Shown: one piece after another, positions 24,088 to 32,071 of the stretch
Layout: every line of letters starts with the position of its first letter
Numbering within the stretch: position 1 is the first letter of the stretch
Assembly: GCF_000189275.1 (NCBI RefSeq)
Contig: NZ_AEVT01000118.1
Coordinates: 1-32,157 of the forward strand
DNA from: Vibrio sinaloensis DSM 21326
GTDB lineage: Bacteria; Pseudomonadota; Gammaproteobacteria; Enterobacterales; Vibrionaceae
Length of the DNA: 32,157 bases
Direction of reading: 5' to 3'
Notes under the pieces: generated by a model
What the model saw: the letters and a program-made list of their open reading frames with translations, nothing else
Databases searched by the model: none
What the model was told of the DNA's origin: nothing
Translations under genes and position numbers: made by a program

Positions 24088-24388
24088 GTTATATACCCCA
24101 ATTGATTTATATTTTGATAGTTTCTTAACCAAAACTAGCTTAACCGTAAATGTTATATTCTGCTAGGTGCACAACGTTCATTTCGTGTCAGAACTGATCT
24201 TGGTTGTAAATTTTTCATTAGTGACTCTAATCTATGTTCGATCTCACTAACGAGATAAATTCTTTATTAGCTTTTTTATTTTGAAGCTAAAAATAAAACT
24301 GCCCTGATATTACCAAAGGTGTGGCGAGGATCAACAAAAAAGCCCCTGAATGGGGCTTTTTTAAACGAAAAATTGATTTGACAACGTA
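24088..24388 (-). promoter_or_regulatory. AT-rich ptsH upstream region
   Basis: This 301-base spacer holds the cysK terminator at its far end and no gene. The best promoter candidate is TGAACG (24175-24180), 17 bases, TATAAC (24152-24157) on the minus strand; the -35 is poor. A perfect 7-bp dyad, TTAGTGA / TCACTAA (24218-24224 and 24244-24250), and a smaller one, TTAGCTT / AAGCTAA (24267-24273 and 24284-24290), lie upstream. No convincing CRP site is visible. Confidence 0.35.
24336..24362 (-). terminator. Intrinsic terminator of cysK
   Basis: An 11-bp stem (AAAAAAGCCCC / GGGGCTTTTTT, loop of 5) gives a T-run on the minus strand, about 27 bases after the cysK stop. Confidence 0.9.
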
Positions 24389-25357
24389 TTACTGTTGGTT
24401 TTCTTTCTCGGTAAAGATACCTGCAAACAGTGCTGTACTTAGGTAACGTTCACCTGAGCTTGGTAGTACAGTTACGATGGTTTTTCCTGCAAATTCAGGT
24501 AGTTCCGCTAGTCGGTTGGCTGCAACAACGGCTGCACCTGATGAGATGCCTGCAAGGATACCTTCCTCTTCCATTAGGCGACGAGCCATTGCAATCGCCT
24601 CGTCAGAAGTTACTGACTCAACTCGGTCTACAAGCTCCAAATCGAGGTTACCAGGGATGAAACCAGCACCGATACCTTGGATTTTGTGTGGCGCAGGTTG
24701 GATTTCGTCACCTGCAAGCGCCTGAGCAATCACTGGTGATTCTGCTGGCTCTACAGCAACAGAAACAATGTTTTTGCCTTTCTCACCCTTAATGTAGCGG
24801 CTTGTACCTGTAATCGTACCACCAGTACCGACACCTGCGACGAATACGTCTACTTCGCCGTCCGTTGCATCCCAAATCTCTGGGCCCGTTGTCTTCTCAT
24901 GGATCTGAGGGTTTGCTGGGTTATTGAACTGTTGTAGAAGAAGGTACTTTTCAGGGTTACTTGCTACAATTTCTTCTGCTTTTGCGATAGCGCCTTTCAT
25001 ACCTTTTGCTGCTTCAGTTAGCTCAAGGTTTGCACCGAGTGCTTTAAGGAGTTTACGGCGCTCAAGGCTCATAGACTCAGGCATAGTGAGTGTTAGCTTA
25101 TAACCACGAGCAGCAGCAACAAACGCTAGTGCTACACCTGTGTTACCACTGGTTGGTTCAACAAGCTCTACGCCTGGCTTAAGAGTTCCAGCCTTTTCCG
25201 CTTCCCAAATCATGTTGGCACCGATACGACATTTAACGCTGAAGCTTGGGTTACGAGCTTCCACTTTTGCTAGTACTTTACCGTTACTAACTTTATTTAG
25301 ACGTACAAGAGGTGTGTTGCCAATCGTTTGAGAGTTATCTTCGTAGATTTTGCTCAT
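24389..25357 (-). CDS. cysK: Cysteine synthase A (O-acetylserine sulfhydrylase)
   Basis: A PLP enzyme making L-cysteine from O-acetylserine and sulfide; cytosolic. It has 322 residues from the ATG at 25357, which has AAGGA seven bases upstream. An ATG at 25372 overlaps that ribosome-binding site and would add five residues not seen in the family. The PLP lysine is K42 (NPSFSVKCRIG) and the substrate loop is TSGNTG at 69-74; GVGTGGTITG binds the PLP phosphate. It lies downstream of cysZ on the same strand but with a 262-base spacer, so it probably has its own promoter. It ends at a strong terminator. Confidence 0.97.
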   Translation of the reverse strand: MSKIYEDNSQTIGNTPLVRLNKVSNGKVLAKVEARNPSFSVKCRIGANMIWEAEKAGTLKPGVELVEPTSGNTGVALAFVAAARGYKLTLTMPESMSLERRKLLKALGANLELTEAAKGMKGAIAKAEEIVASNPEKYLLLQQFNNPANPQIHEKTTGPEIWDATDGEVDVFVAGVGTGGTITGTSRYIKGEKGKNIVSVAVEPAESPVIAQALAGDEIQPAPHKIQGIGAGFIPGNLDLELVDRVESVTSDEAIAMARRLMEEEGILAGISSGAAVVAANRLAELPEFAGKTIVTVLPSSGERYLSTALFAGIFTEKENQQ

Positions 25358-25383
25358 GGTGTGATCCTTCATCTCAGTTTCAA

Positions 25384-25413
25384 GTCTGTTTCACAGCTGT
25401 GCTTCAAACAGAC
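25384..25413 (-). repeat. Stem-loop in the cysK leader
   Basis: GTCTGTTT (25384-25391) and AAACAGAC (25406-25413) pair perfectly; the loop contains the palindrome CACAGCTGTG. The structure ends about 15 bases before the cysK ribosome-binding site. A candidate -10, TATAAC, lies further upstream at 25483-25488. Confidence 0.5.
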
Positions 25414-25619
25414 GCAGTTCTAGTGAATAAGTTTGTAGGATAGAGATTAGGCTAGGTTAAAAAACGAGAAAAGGATTAAATAGTTATATGATATGAAAGG
25501 GCGAAGTTTGATAACCGAGCGCTTCTTGTATTGTGCGGCGATTCATTACTTGATAAACCGGAACGTCTTTCGCTGTGAAAAACGCCCCTGTTGCTTATTC
25601 AGAATTGGAGGCAGTATAG

Positions 25620-26381
25620 CTAGCTCTTGTGCTGCTGCTTAAACTCGCTAACCCACATTGCAGTAGCGCCACAAACAGCAATAGGCATAACAAAAAGATT
25701 CAAAATTGGAATCGTAGTAAAGATGCTGACTAATGCGCCAAAGCTGTACGCTTTGCCTTGTTTTTGTTTCAAACTGTAACGCATGTCATTAAAGCTCACT
25801 TTGTGATTGTCGAATGGGTAATCACAATACTGAATCGCTAAAATCCAAGCAGTAAAGGCAAACCAAAGAATTGGGCCTATAGTTTGGCCAAGAGCTGGAA
25901 TGAGGAGAAGCAAAAACAGGCCAATTGCTTTTGGCAGTACATAAACCAATTTACGCCATTCGCGCGCTAAGATTCGTGGCGTGTCTTTCAATGTTGATAG
26001 TAAGCCGTCTTCATTAACTCTTTGCTGGGTTAATTGCTCCTCTACTTTCTCTGCTAAAAGGCCGTTAAATGGCGCTGCGATAAAGTTAGCAAGTGTACTA
26101 AAGAAGTAGGAAAAGGTAGCTAATATAGTGAGCACCAATAGAGGCCACAGTAGATAGCTTAACCATGAAAGAAATTCTGGTAGTTGTCCCATTAAATGAG
26201 AGATCCAACTATCTAAATGAGAGAAAAGATAAAACAGCGCGCCACCAACCAGCAATATGTTCGCCAGCAATGGTAACAACACGAATTGACGTATCCCCGG
26301 CTTCATTGCCAGTTCGAGGCCATAGAAAAAATAACCAAAGCCGCTTCGTTGAGGATGAGATGGGTTCATAGTAATAGTCAT
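25620..26381 (-). CDS. cysZ: Sulfate transporter CysZ
   Basis: An inner-membrane sulfate permease feeding cysteine synthesis. It has 253 residues, the E. coli length. Hydrophobic segments lie near 33-53 (FVLLPLLANILLVGGALFYL), 70-105, 150-185 and 210-240. The family blocks FIAAPFNGLLAEKVE and YCDYPFDNHKVSF are clear. The start used is the ATG at 26381; an ATG four codons later is equally possible, since neither has a good ribosome-binding site. It diverges from zipA, as cysZ does in E. coli, and lies upstream of cysK, which uses the sulfur it brings in. Confidence 0.95.
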   Translation of the reverse strand: MTITMNPSHPQRSGFGYFFYGLELAMKPGIRQFVLLPLLANILLVGGALFYLFSHLDSWISHLMGQLPEFLSWLSYLLWPLLVLTILATFSYFFSTLANFIAAPFNGLLAEKVEEQLTQQRVNEDGLLSTLKDTPRILAREWRKLVYVLPKAIGLFLLLLIPALGQTIGPILWFAFTAWILAIQYCDYPFDNHKVSFNDMRYSLKQKQGKAYSFGALVSIFTTIPILNLFVMPIAVCGATAMWVSEFKQQHKS

Positions 26382-26503
26382 TAATTGGTTTAAAAACGAA
26401 CGTTGGGTATCTTAACAAGAAAAAAGCGTGTTCAAAATCACAACATTCTCGGAACTTCTAACATTAAGTTGTTCTAAAACAGGGGAGAGTTTTGGTAGAG
26501 TTA

Positions 26504-26534
26504 CTGACAGTTAGGTAAAACCCAATTCGATACA
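26504..26534 (+). promoter_or_regulatory. Weak candidate promoter of zipA
   Basis: CTGACA (26504-26509, 5/6 to the -35 consensus) followed by TCGATA at 17 bases or GATACA at 19 bases, both poor -10 boxes. It lies 45-75 bases before zipA in the cysZ-zipA divergent spacer. Confidence 0.3.
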
Positions 26535-26577
26535 GGTGCTAAAGCAGCACGGTTTATTGAGCAATTGAGAGCAAAAA

Positions 26578-27477
26578 ATGCAGGAACTGCGATTCGTACT
26601 CATAATTGTCGGAGCCTTAGCGATTGCCGCTTTGTTGTTCCACGGTTTATGGACAAGCAAGAAAGAAGGGACGGCTAAATTCGGTAATAAGCCGCTTCGT
26701 AAACTAGACGTCGAAAACGAAGAAGATTCGGAAGCATCACCTGAGCGTGCTTTTGCTCCGGAAGATGACTTTGAGATCATTCGTAAAGAACGCAAAGAAC
26801 CAGAGTTTGCGACTGAACCTGTCGGCGTCGATCCGCTGATTGATGGTTATCCTGACGTTGATGAACCAACCAAAGTACAATCGACGTTGGAAGAGCCTGA
26901 ATTGGATGTGCCGTCTTTCTCAAGCAAGTCTTTGGATGAGGTTGAAGAAAAGGTGGAACCTGTATTGGAAACAATGACAGCGATTGAACCTGAGCCAAGC
27001 GACAGCATCCAAGAACCTGTTGTGGAAGCGCAGCCAGAGCCACAAGCTGAACCTCAGCTTGAAGTGATAGTGATCAATGTTCACTGTGCAGGTGATGAAC
27101 CTTTTGTCGGAACCAAGTTGTTTGACAGTATGCAGCAAAATGGGCTGCTTTACGGTGAGATGGACATCTTCCACCGCCATGCTGACCTATCCGGTACTGG
27201 CAAAGTGCTATTTAGCGTTGCGAACATGATGCAGCCTGGTACATTGAAGCACGATGATCCGGCTGAGTTTACCACCAAAGGTATTTCTTTCTTTATGACC
27301 ATGCCGTGCTTCGGTGATGAAGAGCAGAACTTTAAACTTATGTTGAAAACTGCCCAGCAGATAGCCGATGATCTTGGCGCTAATGTACTCGATGATGCGC
27401 GTAATCTAATGACGCCAAATCGATTGGATAGTTACCGCGCTCAAATTCAACAATTTAAAGCCGCAAAGCAAGCGTAA
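26578..27477 (+). CDS. zipA: Cell division protein ZipA
   Basis: Tethers FtsZ to the inner membrane in the septal ring. The 299-residue protein has an N-terminal membrane anchor (about 4-25, RFVLIIVGALAIAALLFHGL) with the rest in the cytosol. A variable acidic, proline/glutamate-rich linker (about 45-160) follows. The C-terminal ZipA domain (about 160-290) binds the FtsZ tail (VIVINVHCAGDEPFVGTKLF; GISFFMTMPCFGDEEQNF). It diverges from cysZ and is followed by ligA, the E. coli order, with a terminator between them. Confidence 0.96.
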   Translation: MQELRFVLIIVGALAIAALLFHGLWTSKKEGTAKFGNKPLRKLDVENEEDSEASPERAFAPEDDFEIIRKERKEPEFATEPVGVDPLIDGYPDVDEPTKVQSTLEEPELDVPSFSSKSLDEVEEKVEPVLETMTAIEPEPSDSIQEPVVEAQPEPQAEPQLEVIVINVHCAGDEPFVGTKLFDSMQQNGLLYGEMDIFHRHADLSGTGKVLFSVANMMQPGTLKHDDPAEFTTKGISFFMTMPCFGDEEQNFKLMLKTAQQIADDLGANVLDDARNLMTPNRLDSYRAQIQQFKAAKQA

Positions 27478-27492
27478 GCGCCACTTTTTGAT

Positions 27493-27523
27493 AAAAAGGC
27501 TCCTCTGATCAGGAGCCTTTTTT
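27493..27523 (+). terminator. Intrinsic terminator of zipA
   Basis: A 12-bp stem (AAAAAGGCTCCT / AGGAGCCTTTTT, loop CTGATC) followed by Ts, 16 bases after the zipA stop. Confidence 0.92.
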
Positions 27524-27536
27524 CATTAACACAGTA

Positions 27537-27565
27537 TTGCGAATAAGAGTTGGGGTGTTCATACT
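27537..27565 (+). promoter_or_regulatory. Candidate sigma70 promoter of ligA
   Basis: TTGCGA (27537-27542, 4/6), a 17-base spacer, then CATACT (27560-27565, 4/6), between the zipA terminator and ligA. The transcript leader would contain a 7-bp hairpin, AGAGAGG / CCTCTCT (27581-27604), 23 bases before the start codon. Confidence 0.45.
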
Positions 27566-27627
27566 TCCACTCACATAAAAAGAGAGGTGGTCTGAGGCCT
27601 CTCTAGCACCAACAAGTAGAGTTAGCC

Positions 27628-29637
27628 ATGTCTAAAGAGATTCAAGAAAAGCTTAATCAATTGCGTGAAACGCTTCATTACCATGGAGTGAAGTACTACG
27701 TTGAAGACAGTCCAGAAATTCCCGATGCCGAATATGACCGCTTAATGCGAGAGCTTATGGAACTTGAGTCTCAACACCCAGATTTGATGAGTCTTGATTC
27801 TCCAAGCCAGCGAGTTGGTGGGGCTGCATTGGATGGTTTTGGTTCTGTTAACCATGAGATACCCATGCTGTCGTTGGATAATGCGTTTGACGACGCTGAG
27901 CTTGAGAGTTTTAACAAGCGCATGGCTGATCGAATTCCTAGCGCAAAATTTGATGTGTTTTGCTGCGAACCTAAATTAGATGGCTTAGCGGTCAGTCTGC
28001 TGTATGAAAATGGGGTGTTAGTGCAAGCTGCCACTCGAGGGGACGGTACAACTGGTGAAAATATTACTGAGAATGTCCGTACTATCAAAGCCATTCCGTT
28101 GAAGTTACAAGGGCAAGGTTGGCCTGAGCGTATCGAAGTGCGCGGTGAAGTTTTCATGCCGAAAGCCGGCTTTGACAAACTGAATGAGCAAGCGCTTAAG
28201 AAAGGCGAGAAAGTCTTCGTTAACCCTCGAAATGCGGCTGCAGGTAGCTTACGCCAACTTGATTCGCGTATCACTGCAACACGACCATTGAGTTTTTACG
28301 CATACAGTGTTGGCGTAGTACAAGGTGCGACGTTGTCGAGCAGCCACTATGAACGATTCCTTCAGCTTAAAGGGTGGGGATTGCCGATGTGCCCCGAAAC
28401 GAAGCGGGTATCTGGTTTGGATGAGGTTAAAGCCTACTATCAAGACATTTTGCAGCGCCGAGAAGCGCTGCCTTATGAAATTGATGGTGTCGTTATCAAA
28501 GTAGACGACATTGCTTTGCAAGAACAATTAGGCTTTGTTGCTCGAGCACCTCGATGGGCTATTGCTTACAAGTTTCCTGCTCAGGAAGAACTCACCACGC
28601 TAAACGACGTTGAATTCCAAGTTGGTCGCACAGGTGCGATTACCCCCGTGGCTAAGCTTGAGCCAGTGTTTGTTGGTGGTGTGACCGTGAGTAATGCAAC
28701 ACTGCACAACGCCGATGAAATCGAGCGTCTCAGTGTCATGATTGGCGACACAGTAGTGATTCGTCGTGCAGGAGACGTTATCCCTCAAATCGTTTCTGTG
28801 GTCGTTGACCGACGCCCTGATAGCGCACGTGAGATCGTATTCCCAGCGTTATGCCCAGTTTGTCAGTCTCAAGTGGAACGCATTGAAGGTGAGGCCGTTG
28901 CTCGTTGTTCGGGAGGACTGGTTTGTCAGGCTCAGCGTAAAGAGGCGTTAAAGCACTTCGTCTCACGCAAGGCGCTAGATGTGGATGGGTTAGGTGAAAA
29001 AGTCATTGAACAGTTGGTCGACCGAGAAATGGTTGAAACTCCTGCCGATCTATTCAAATTATCAGCAGGTGTTATCACGGTATTAGACCGCATGGGCCCT
29101 AAATCAGCGCAAAATGTGGTGGATGCTTTAAATCAGTCTAAGCAGACAACGTTACCTCGTTTTCTATACTCGCTCGGGATCAGAGAGGTTGGCGAAGCCA
29201 CCGCTGCTAACCTAGCTCAACATTTTAAATCACTGCAAGCCGTAACAAAGGCTACACATGAAGAACTAATCGCTGTTTCGGATATTGGAGAGATTGTTGC
29301 CAGCCACATAACCGCCTTCTTTGCGCAAGAGAGCAATCAACAAGTCATCGGGCAACTATTAGAGCAAGGTATTAATTGGCCAGAGATTGAAGAGAGAGAT
29401 GAATCTACGCCTCAACCTTTAGCTGGCAAAACAGTCGTGTTAACTGGCAGCTTGTCGCAATTATCACGTAGTGATGCCAAAGCAGCATTACAAGATTTAG
29501 GTGCAAAAGTGACGGGGAGTGTCTCTAAGAAAACCGACATATTATTTGCAGGAGAAAATGCAGGCTCTAAGTTAGCGAAAGCGCAAGATTTAGGGGTTGA
29601 AATTCGTACCGAGCAAGATCTTATCGACTTGATTTAA
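27628..29637 (+). CDS. ligA: NAD-dependent DNA ligase LigA
   Basis: Seals nicks in replication and repair using NAD+. Its 669 residues match the family. Domain Ia binds NMN. The nucleotidyltransferase domain has the adenylated lysine K116 (CEPKLDGLAVS). An OB fold follows (VGRTGAITPVAKLEPV). The zinc finger has C409, C412, C427 and C433. A helix-hairpin-helix region covers about 445-585, and a C-terminal BRCT domain (about 594-669) includes GKTVVLTGSLSQLSR. A terminator sits on each side, so it is a single-gene unit. Confidence 0.98.
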   Translation: MSKEIQEKLNQLRETLHYHGVKYYVEDSPEIPDAEYDRLMRELMELESQHPDLMSLDSPSQRVGGAALDGFGSVNHEIPMLSLDNAFDDAELESFNKRMADRIPSAKFDVFCCEPKLDGLAVSLLYENGVLVQAATRGDGTTGENITENVRTIKAIPLKLQGQGWPERIEVRGEVFMPKAGFDKLNEQALKKGEKVFVNPRNAAAGSLRQLDSRITATRPLSFYAYSVGVVQGATLSSSHYERFLQLKGWGLPMCPETKRVSGLDEVKAYYQDILQRREALPYEIDGVVIKVDDIALQEQLGFVARAPRWAIAYKFPAQEELTTLNDVEFQVGRTGAITPVAKLEPVFVGGVTVSNATLHNADEIERLSVMIGDTVVIRRAGDVIPQIVSVVVDRRPDSAREIVFPALCPVCQSQVERIEGEAVARCSGGLVCQAQRKEALKHFVSRKALDVDGLGEKVIEQLVDREMVETPADLFKLSAGVITVLDRMGPKSAQNVVDALNQSKQTTLPRFLYSLGIREVGEATAANLAQHFKSLQAVTKATHEELIAVSDIGEIVASHITAFFAQESNQQVIGQLLEQGINWPEIEERDESTPQPLAGKTVVLTGSLSQLSRSDAKAALQDLGAKVTGSVSKKTDILFAGENAGSKLAKAQDLGVEIRTEQDLIDLI

Positions 29638-29656
29638 TCTTATTTTTTTGTGAATG

Positions 29657-29682
29657 AAGCCACCGCAAGGTGGCTTTTTTTT
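29657..29682 (+). terminator. Intrinsic terminator of ligA
   Basis: Stem AAGCCACC / GGTGGCTT with a GCAA tetraloop followed by TTTTTTTT, 20 bases after the ligA stop. Confidence 0.93.
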
Positions 29683-30132
29683 ATCTTGAAATAACTTCTG
29701 TTTTTGTACTGATGAAATGCATTACTTCGTCAGTGATCACCTTCAAACAAACATTAATTGGCCGTTTCGTTTCAAAAAAATGCGAGTCACTTCAATTCGT
29801 TTTTATCTATTTTTATATGTAAGTGATTGTTTTTTATTGTTATTGGTGTTTTTTGGCTTTGTTGATAAATAGAATGGAGATCAGGATCACTAAGATTATA
29901 AAAGTTTGTAGCGGGTCATATTTTTTTAGATAAAAAGAAACTTCCTGTTGATGTTTTGCTTCGCGAAGTTAGTCTTTAGGCATGGATACACGGTGTGTAT
30001 GCAGGAAATTGAAAATCAATAATTAATGAATAATTGGCGGTTTTCGACATAGGAAATGAGTTCTCCCTTCGGCGGCCAACTTAAGGTGAGAAAAAAGAAA
30101 AAACAGCTATATCCATTTTTAGGAGTTTTTCC
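29683..30132 (+). promoter_or_regulatory. 450-base AT-rich upstream region of the porin gene
   Basis: No gene is visible. It contains a near-perfect dyad, ACTGATGAA / TTCGTCAGT (29708-29734, one G-T wobble), the palindrome GTGATCAC (29733-29740), long A and T runs, CTTCGCGAAG (29959-29968) and a hairpin ATACAC-GGT-GTGTAT (29986-30000). No promoter stands out clearly. The ribosome-binding site AGGAG lies seven bases before the porin start. In V. cholerae the porin gene after ligA is reported to be controlled by chitin signalling and by the small RNA MicX; that control acting here is an inference. Confidence 0.5.
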
Positions 30133-31569
30133 ATGGACAAAATGTTTAAAGTATCTGCACTTACAGCAGCTCTAGTAGGTGCCATCGCAGCGGCTCCTGC
30201 AATGGCTAACCAAGATAACTTGGGCCCAGATTACGCAGGTGCAGTTTCAGAATTTTTCGGTGAGTCTACGATTAGCGGTAACGTTAACTTCTTCATGCGT
30301 GATCGTGTTCGTGGTAATGTCAATGCGAATGGTTCTGATACTAAGAAAACGGCTAACTTAGACCACGGTTCTATCTTTGCAAACCTTGGTTTTAACTCAG
30401 GTTACGTTGCTGACACTGTAGGTGCAGATGTTGTTATCTACAGCACATTCGATATGTGGCAAAACGCGAGCCCAGACCATGAAATGAACTTCTGGGATGT
30501 AAGCAGCCCTTACGGCGACGGAAAAGTTGGTGATTGTAAGAAGCTTGCGGAAGATCCTGATAACCCAGGTCAAGTAACTAACGAAAACTCTAAATGGAAC
30601 TCTAACTGTAACAGCAACGGCGTTTCGTTCGCGACTGCAGCAGCGAAATTTAAGTTTGGTGATGCGGCTACAGCTAAATTGGGTTACTTCCAACCATCAG
30701 TACCAAGTTCTTTAGGTGTGAACTGGTCATTTGCTCCTGGTACATACCTAGGTGGTGAAGTCGGTGCGAAAGTTGGTGGTTTCGACTTAGGTTTAGTTGT
30801 TGCTGAAGAATACAAAGCACCTTGGTTCAAGCGTACTTACACTTTCCAAACAACTGATGGTGACGATGCTGGTGCATTGTACTCTCTAGGTGGTCGTTAC
30901 ACGTTTGACAACGATATTCTTGTTGATGTTGGTTACGGTGCATTAACTGGTGGTGAGCGTAAGAACTTCCACGTTAAAGTTAAAGGTACAACTGATGGCG
31001 GTGTTTACTGGTCTCCACAATTATACGTTGTAGATGATGACGAGCAATATGATAGCACTGCGTTCCAGCTAGCTATGTTGAGCTCTTTCAGTTCTGGCCA
31101 ATATTCTTACCGTGCGGAAGCAACGTACACGTCTGCCGAGTCTAACGTTGATGGCGCATCAGGTAACATGGCTTACCGCCTAACTAGCCAATACGGTGGT
31201 TCAAACGGTGCATACGACATCTGGTGGAACAACCGTTCTGACTTTAACCACGATGGTGAATTCGCAGGTTTCCTATCTGCATCTCGTGACTTCTCTGATA
31301 TCGGTGGTAAAGGCTTCAGTGCAGGTGTAAGCAGTGCATTTGGCTTCGGTGCAGAAGCTGAAGGTTACAAAGACCTTAAAGAGTACGCGTACAGCTTCTT
31401 TGCTAACTATGCAATCCAAGCTGGTGCTCTGAAAGATGCGAACATCTCGTTCTACTACACTGAGTACTTCAATGATACAGATGCTCCAAACTGGACCGGT
31501 TACACTAACTTGTTCCAAGACGAGACTGATTTCAAACTTATGCTAACTATTCCTTTCGCAGTTAAGTAA
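30133..31569 (+). CDS. chiP: Outer-membrane porin, probable chitoporin ChiP
   Basis: Probably the outer-membrane channel for chito-oligosaccharides. The 478-residue precursor has a signal peptide cut after A25 (PAMA). The mature protein begins NQDNLGPDYAGAVSEFF, then alternating polar/aromatic beta strands as in an OprD/ChiP-type barrel. A loop near 121-165 carries the only two cysteines (C135, C159), likely a disulfide. Residue composition (Gly, Asn, Asp, aromatic) is porin-like. The last residues are IPFAVK, so the terminal aromatic typical of barrel-assembly signals is displaced. The position right after ligA matches V. cholerae VC0972, the chitoporin. A different oligosaccharide porin remains possible, but synteny makes ChiP likely. 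Confidence 0.8.
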   Translation: MDKMFKVSALTAALVGAIAAAPAMANQDNLGPDYAGAVSEFFGESTISGNVNFFMRDRVRGNVNANGSDTKKTANLDHGSIFANLGFNSGYVADTVGADVVIYSTFDMWQNASPDHEMNFWDVSSPYGDGKVGDCKKLAEDPDNPGQVTNENSKWNSNCNSNGVSFATAAAKFKFGDAATAKLGYFQPSVPSSLGVNWSFAPGTYLGGEVGAKVGGFDLGLVVAEEYKAPWFKRTYTFQTTDGDDAGALYSLGGRYTFDNDILVDVGYGALTGGERKNFHVKVKGTTDGGVYWSPQLYVVDDDEQYDSTAFQLAMLSSFSSGQYSYRAEATYTSAESNVDGASGNMAYRLTSQYGGSNGAYDIWWNNRSDFNHDGEFAGFLSASRDFSDIGGKGFSAGVSSAFGFGAEAEGYKDLKEYAYSFFANYAIQAGALKDANISFYYTEYFNDTDAPNWTGYTNLFQDETDFKLMLTIPFAVK

Positions 31570-31603
31570 TAAGTATCTGAACCAGAAATCTAATCTACTG
31601 TCT

Positions 31604-31632
31604 AAAAGCTGAGCATACTGCTCAGCTTTTTT
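31604..31632 (+). terminator. Intrinsic terminator of the porin gene
   Basis: An 11-bp stem (AAAAGCTGAGC / GCTCAGCTTTT, loop of 5) followed by Ts, 35 bases after the porin stop and 22 bases before the next gene. Confidence 0.92.
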
Positions 31633-31653
31633 CGTTTTAATCCGGAGGCTAAA

Positions 31654-32016
31654 ATGACAAAAATATGGTTTGTTCCTTTTGTACTTATCGCTTTACAAGC
31701 ATGTACTAGCCAACCTAAGACGGCTGCAGAGTATTGGTATGGTCAGGGGGAGCGATTCGGCTCTAGAGGAGGGCAGTATGACAATGATGTTCTCGCTGAT
31801 CTAAAGGACAAAGCCTCATTTGATCAGGTGGCTTATGAAGAGGGATATAAAGCGGGCAAAGCAATATACTGTGATCCTTTTACTGCGTTTGAGAAAGGCA
31901 TTAAAGGAACTCGTTACACGACTCAATGTGATGGGCAACCGCAAGAAGTTATGATTAAAGCAGAGTGGCAAAGAGGATGGGAAGCTTTTTTGGGAGCAGA
32001 TTTCTATAAACTCTAA
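31654..32016 (+). CDS. DUF2799-type lipoprotein
   Basis: A 120-residue putative lipoprotein with signal peptide and lipobox L14-Q-A-C17. The mature part has the pattern of the DUF2799 family: YEEGYKAGKAIYC, then FEKGIKG-RY-TQC, with repeated glycine/tyrosine spacing and two cysteines (about 73 and 92). No function is known for the family. The start has GGAGG five bases upstream. Only 22 bases separate it from the porin terminator, so it is transcribed either by readthrough or from a promoter inside the porin end. A 12-bp hairpin follows. Confidence 0.75.
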   Translation: MTKIWFVPFVLIALQACTSQPKTAAEYWYGQGERFGSRGGQYDNDVLADLKDKASFDQVAYEEGYKAGKAIYCDPFTAFEKGIKGTRYTTQCDGQPQEVMIKAEWQRGWEAFLGADFYKL

Positions 32017-32025
32017 TATGTTAGG

Positions 32026-32059
32026 GCTACGAAGTTAACAAAATTTGTAACTTCGTAGC
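32026..32059. terminator. Hairpin between the right-edge convergent genes
   Basis: A perfect 12-bp stem (GCTACGAAGTTA / TAACTTCGTAGC) with a 10-nt loop, just after the stop at 32016 and facing the minus-strand stop at 32072. T-runs are poor on both strands, so termination strength is uncertain. Confidence 0.5.
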
Positions 32060-32071
32060 TTTGCAAGCGAG

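Noticed and set aside
24218..24250. TTAGTGA/TCACTAA dyad upstream of ptsH as a CRP site
   Set aside because: The arms are 19 bases apart, far from the 6-base centre of a CRP site; noted only as a dyad in the ptsH upstream entry.
25564..25584. Imperfect hairpin after cysZ
   Set aside because: 8-bp arms with a mismatch and no T-run; too weak to call a cysZ terminator.
27771..28274. Minus-strand 167-codon open frame inside ligA
   Set aside because: Antisense shadow of ligA, serine/proline-rich, with no family resemblance or start signals.
29874..29896. Possible CRP site before the porin gene
   Set aside because: One half fits (TCACT) but the other (GGAGA) is poor, and no promoter is correctly spaced.
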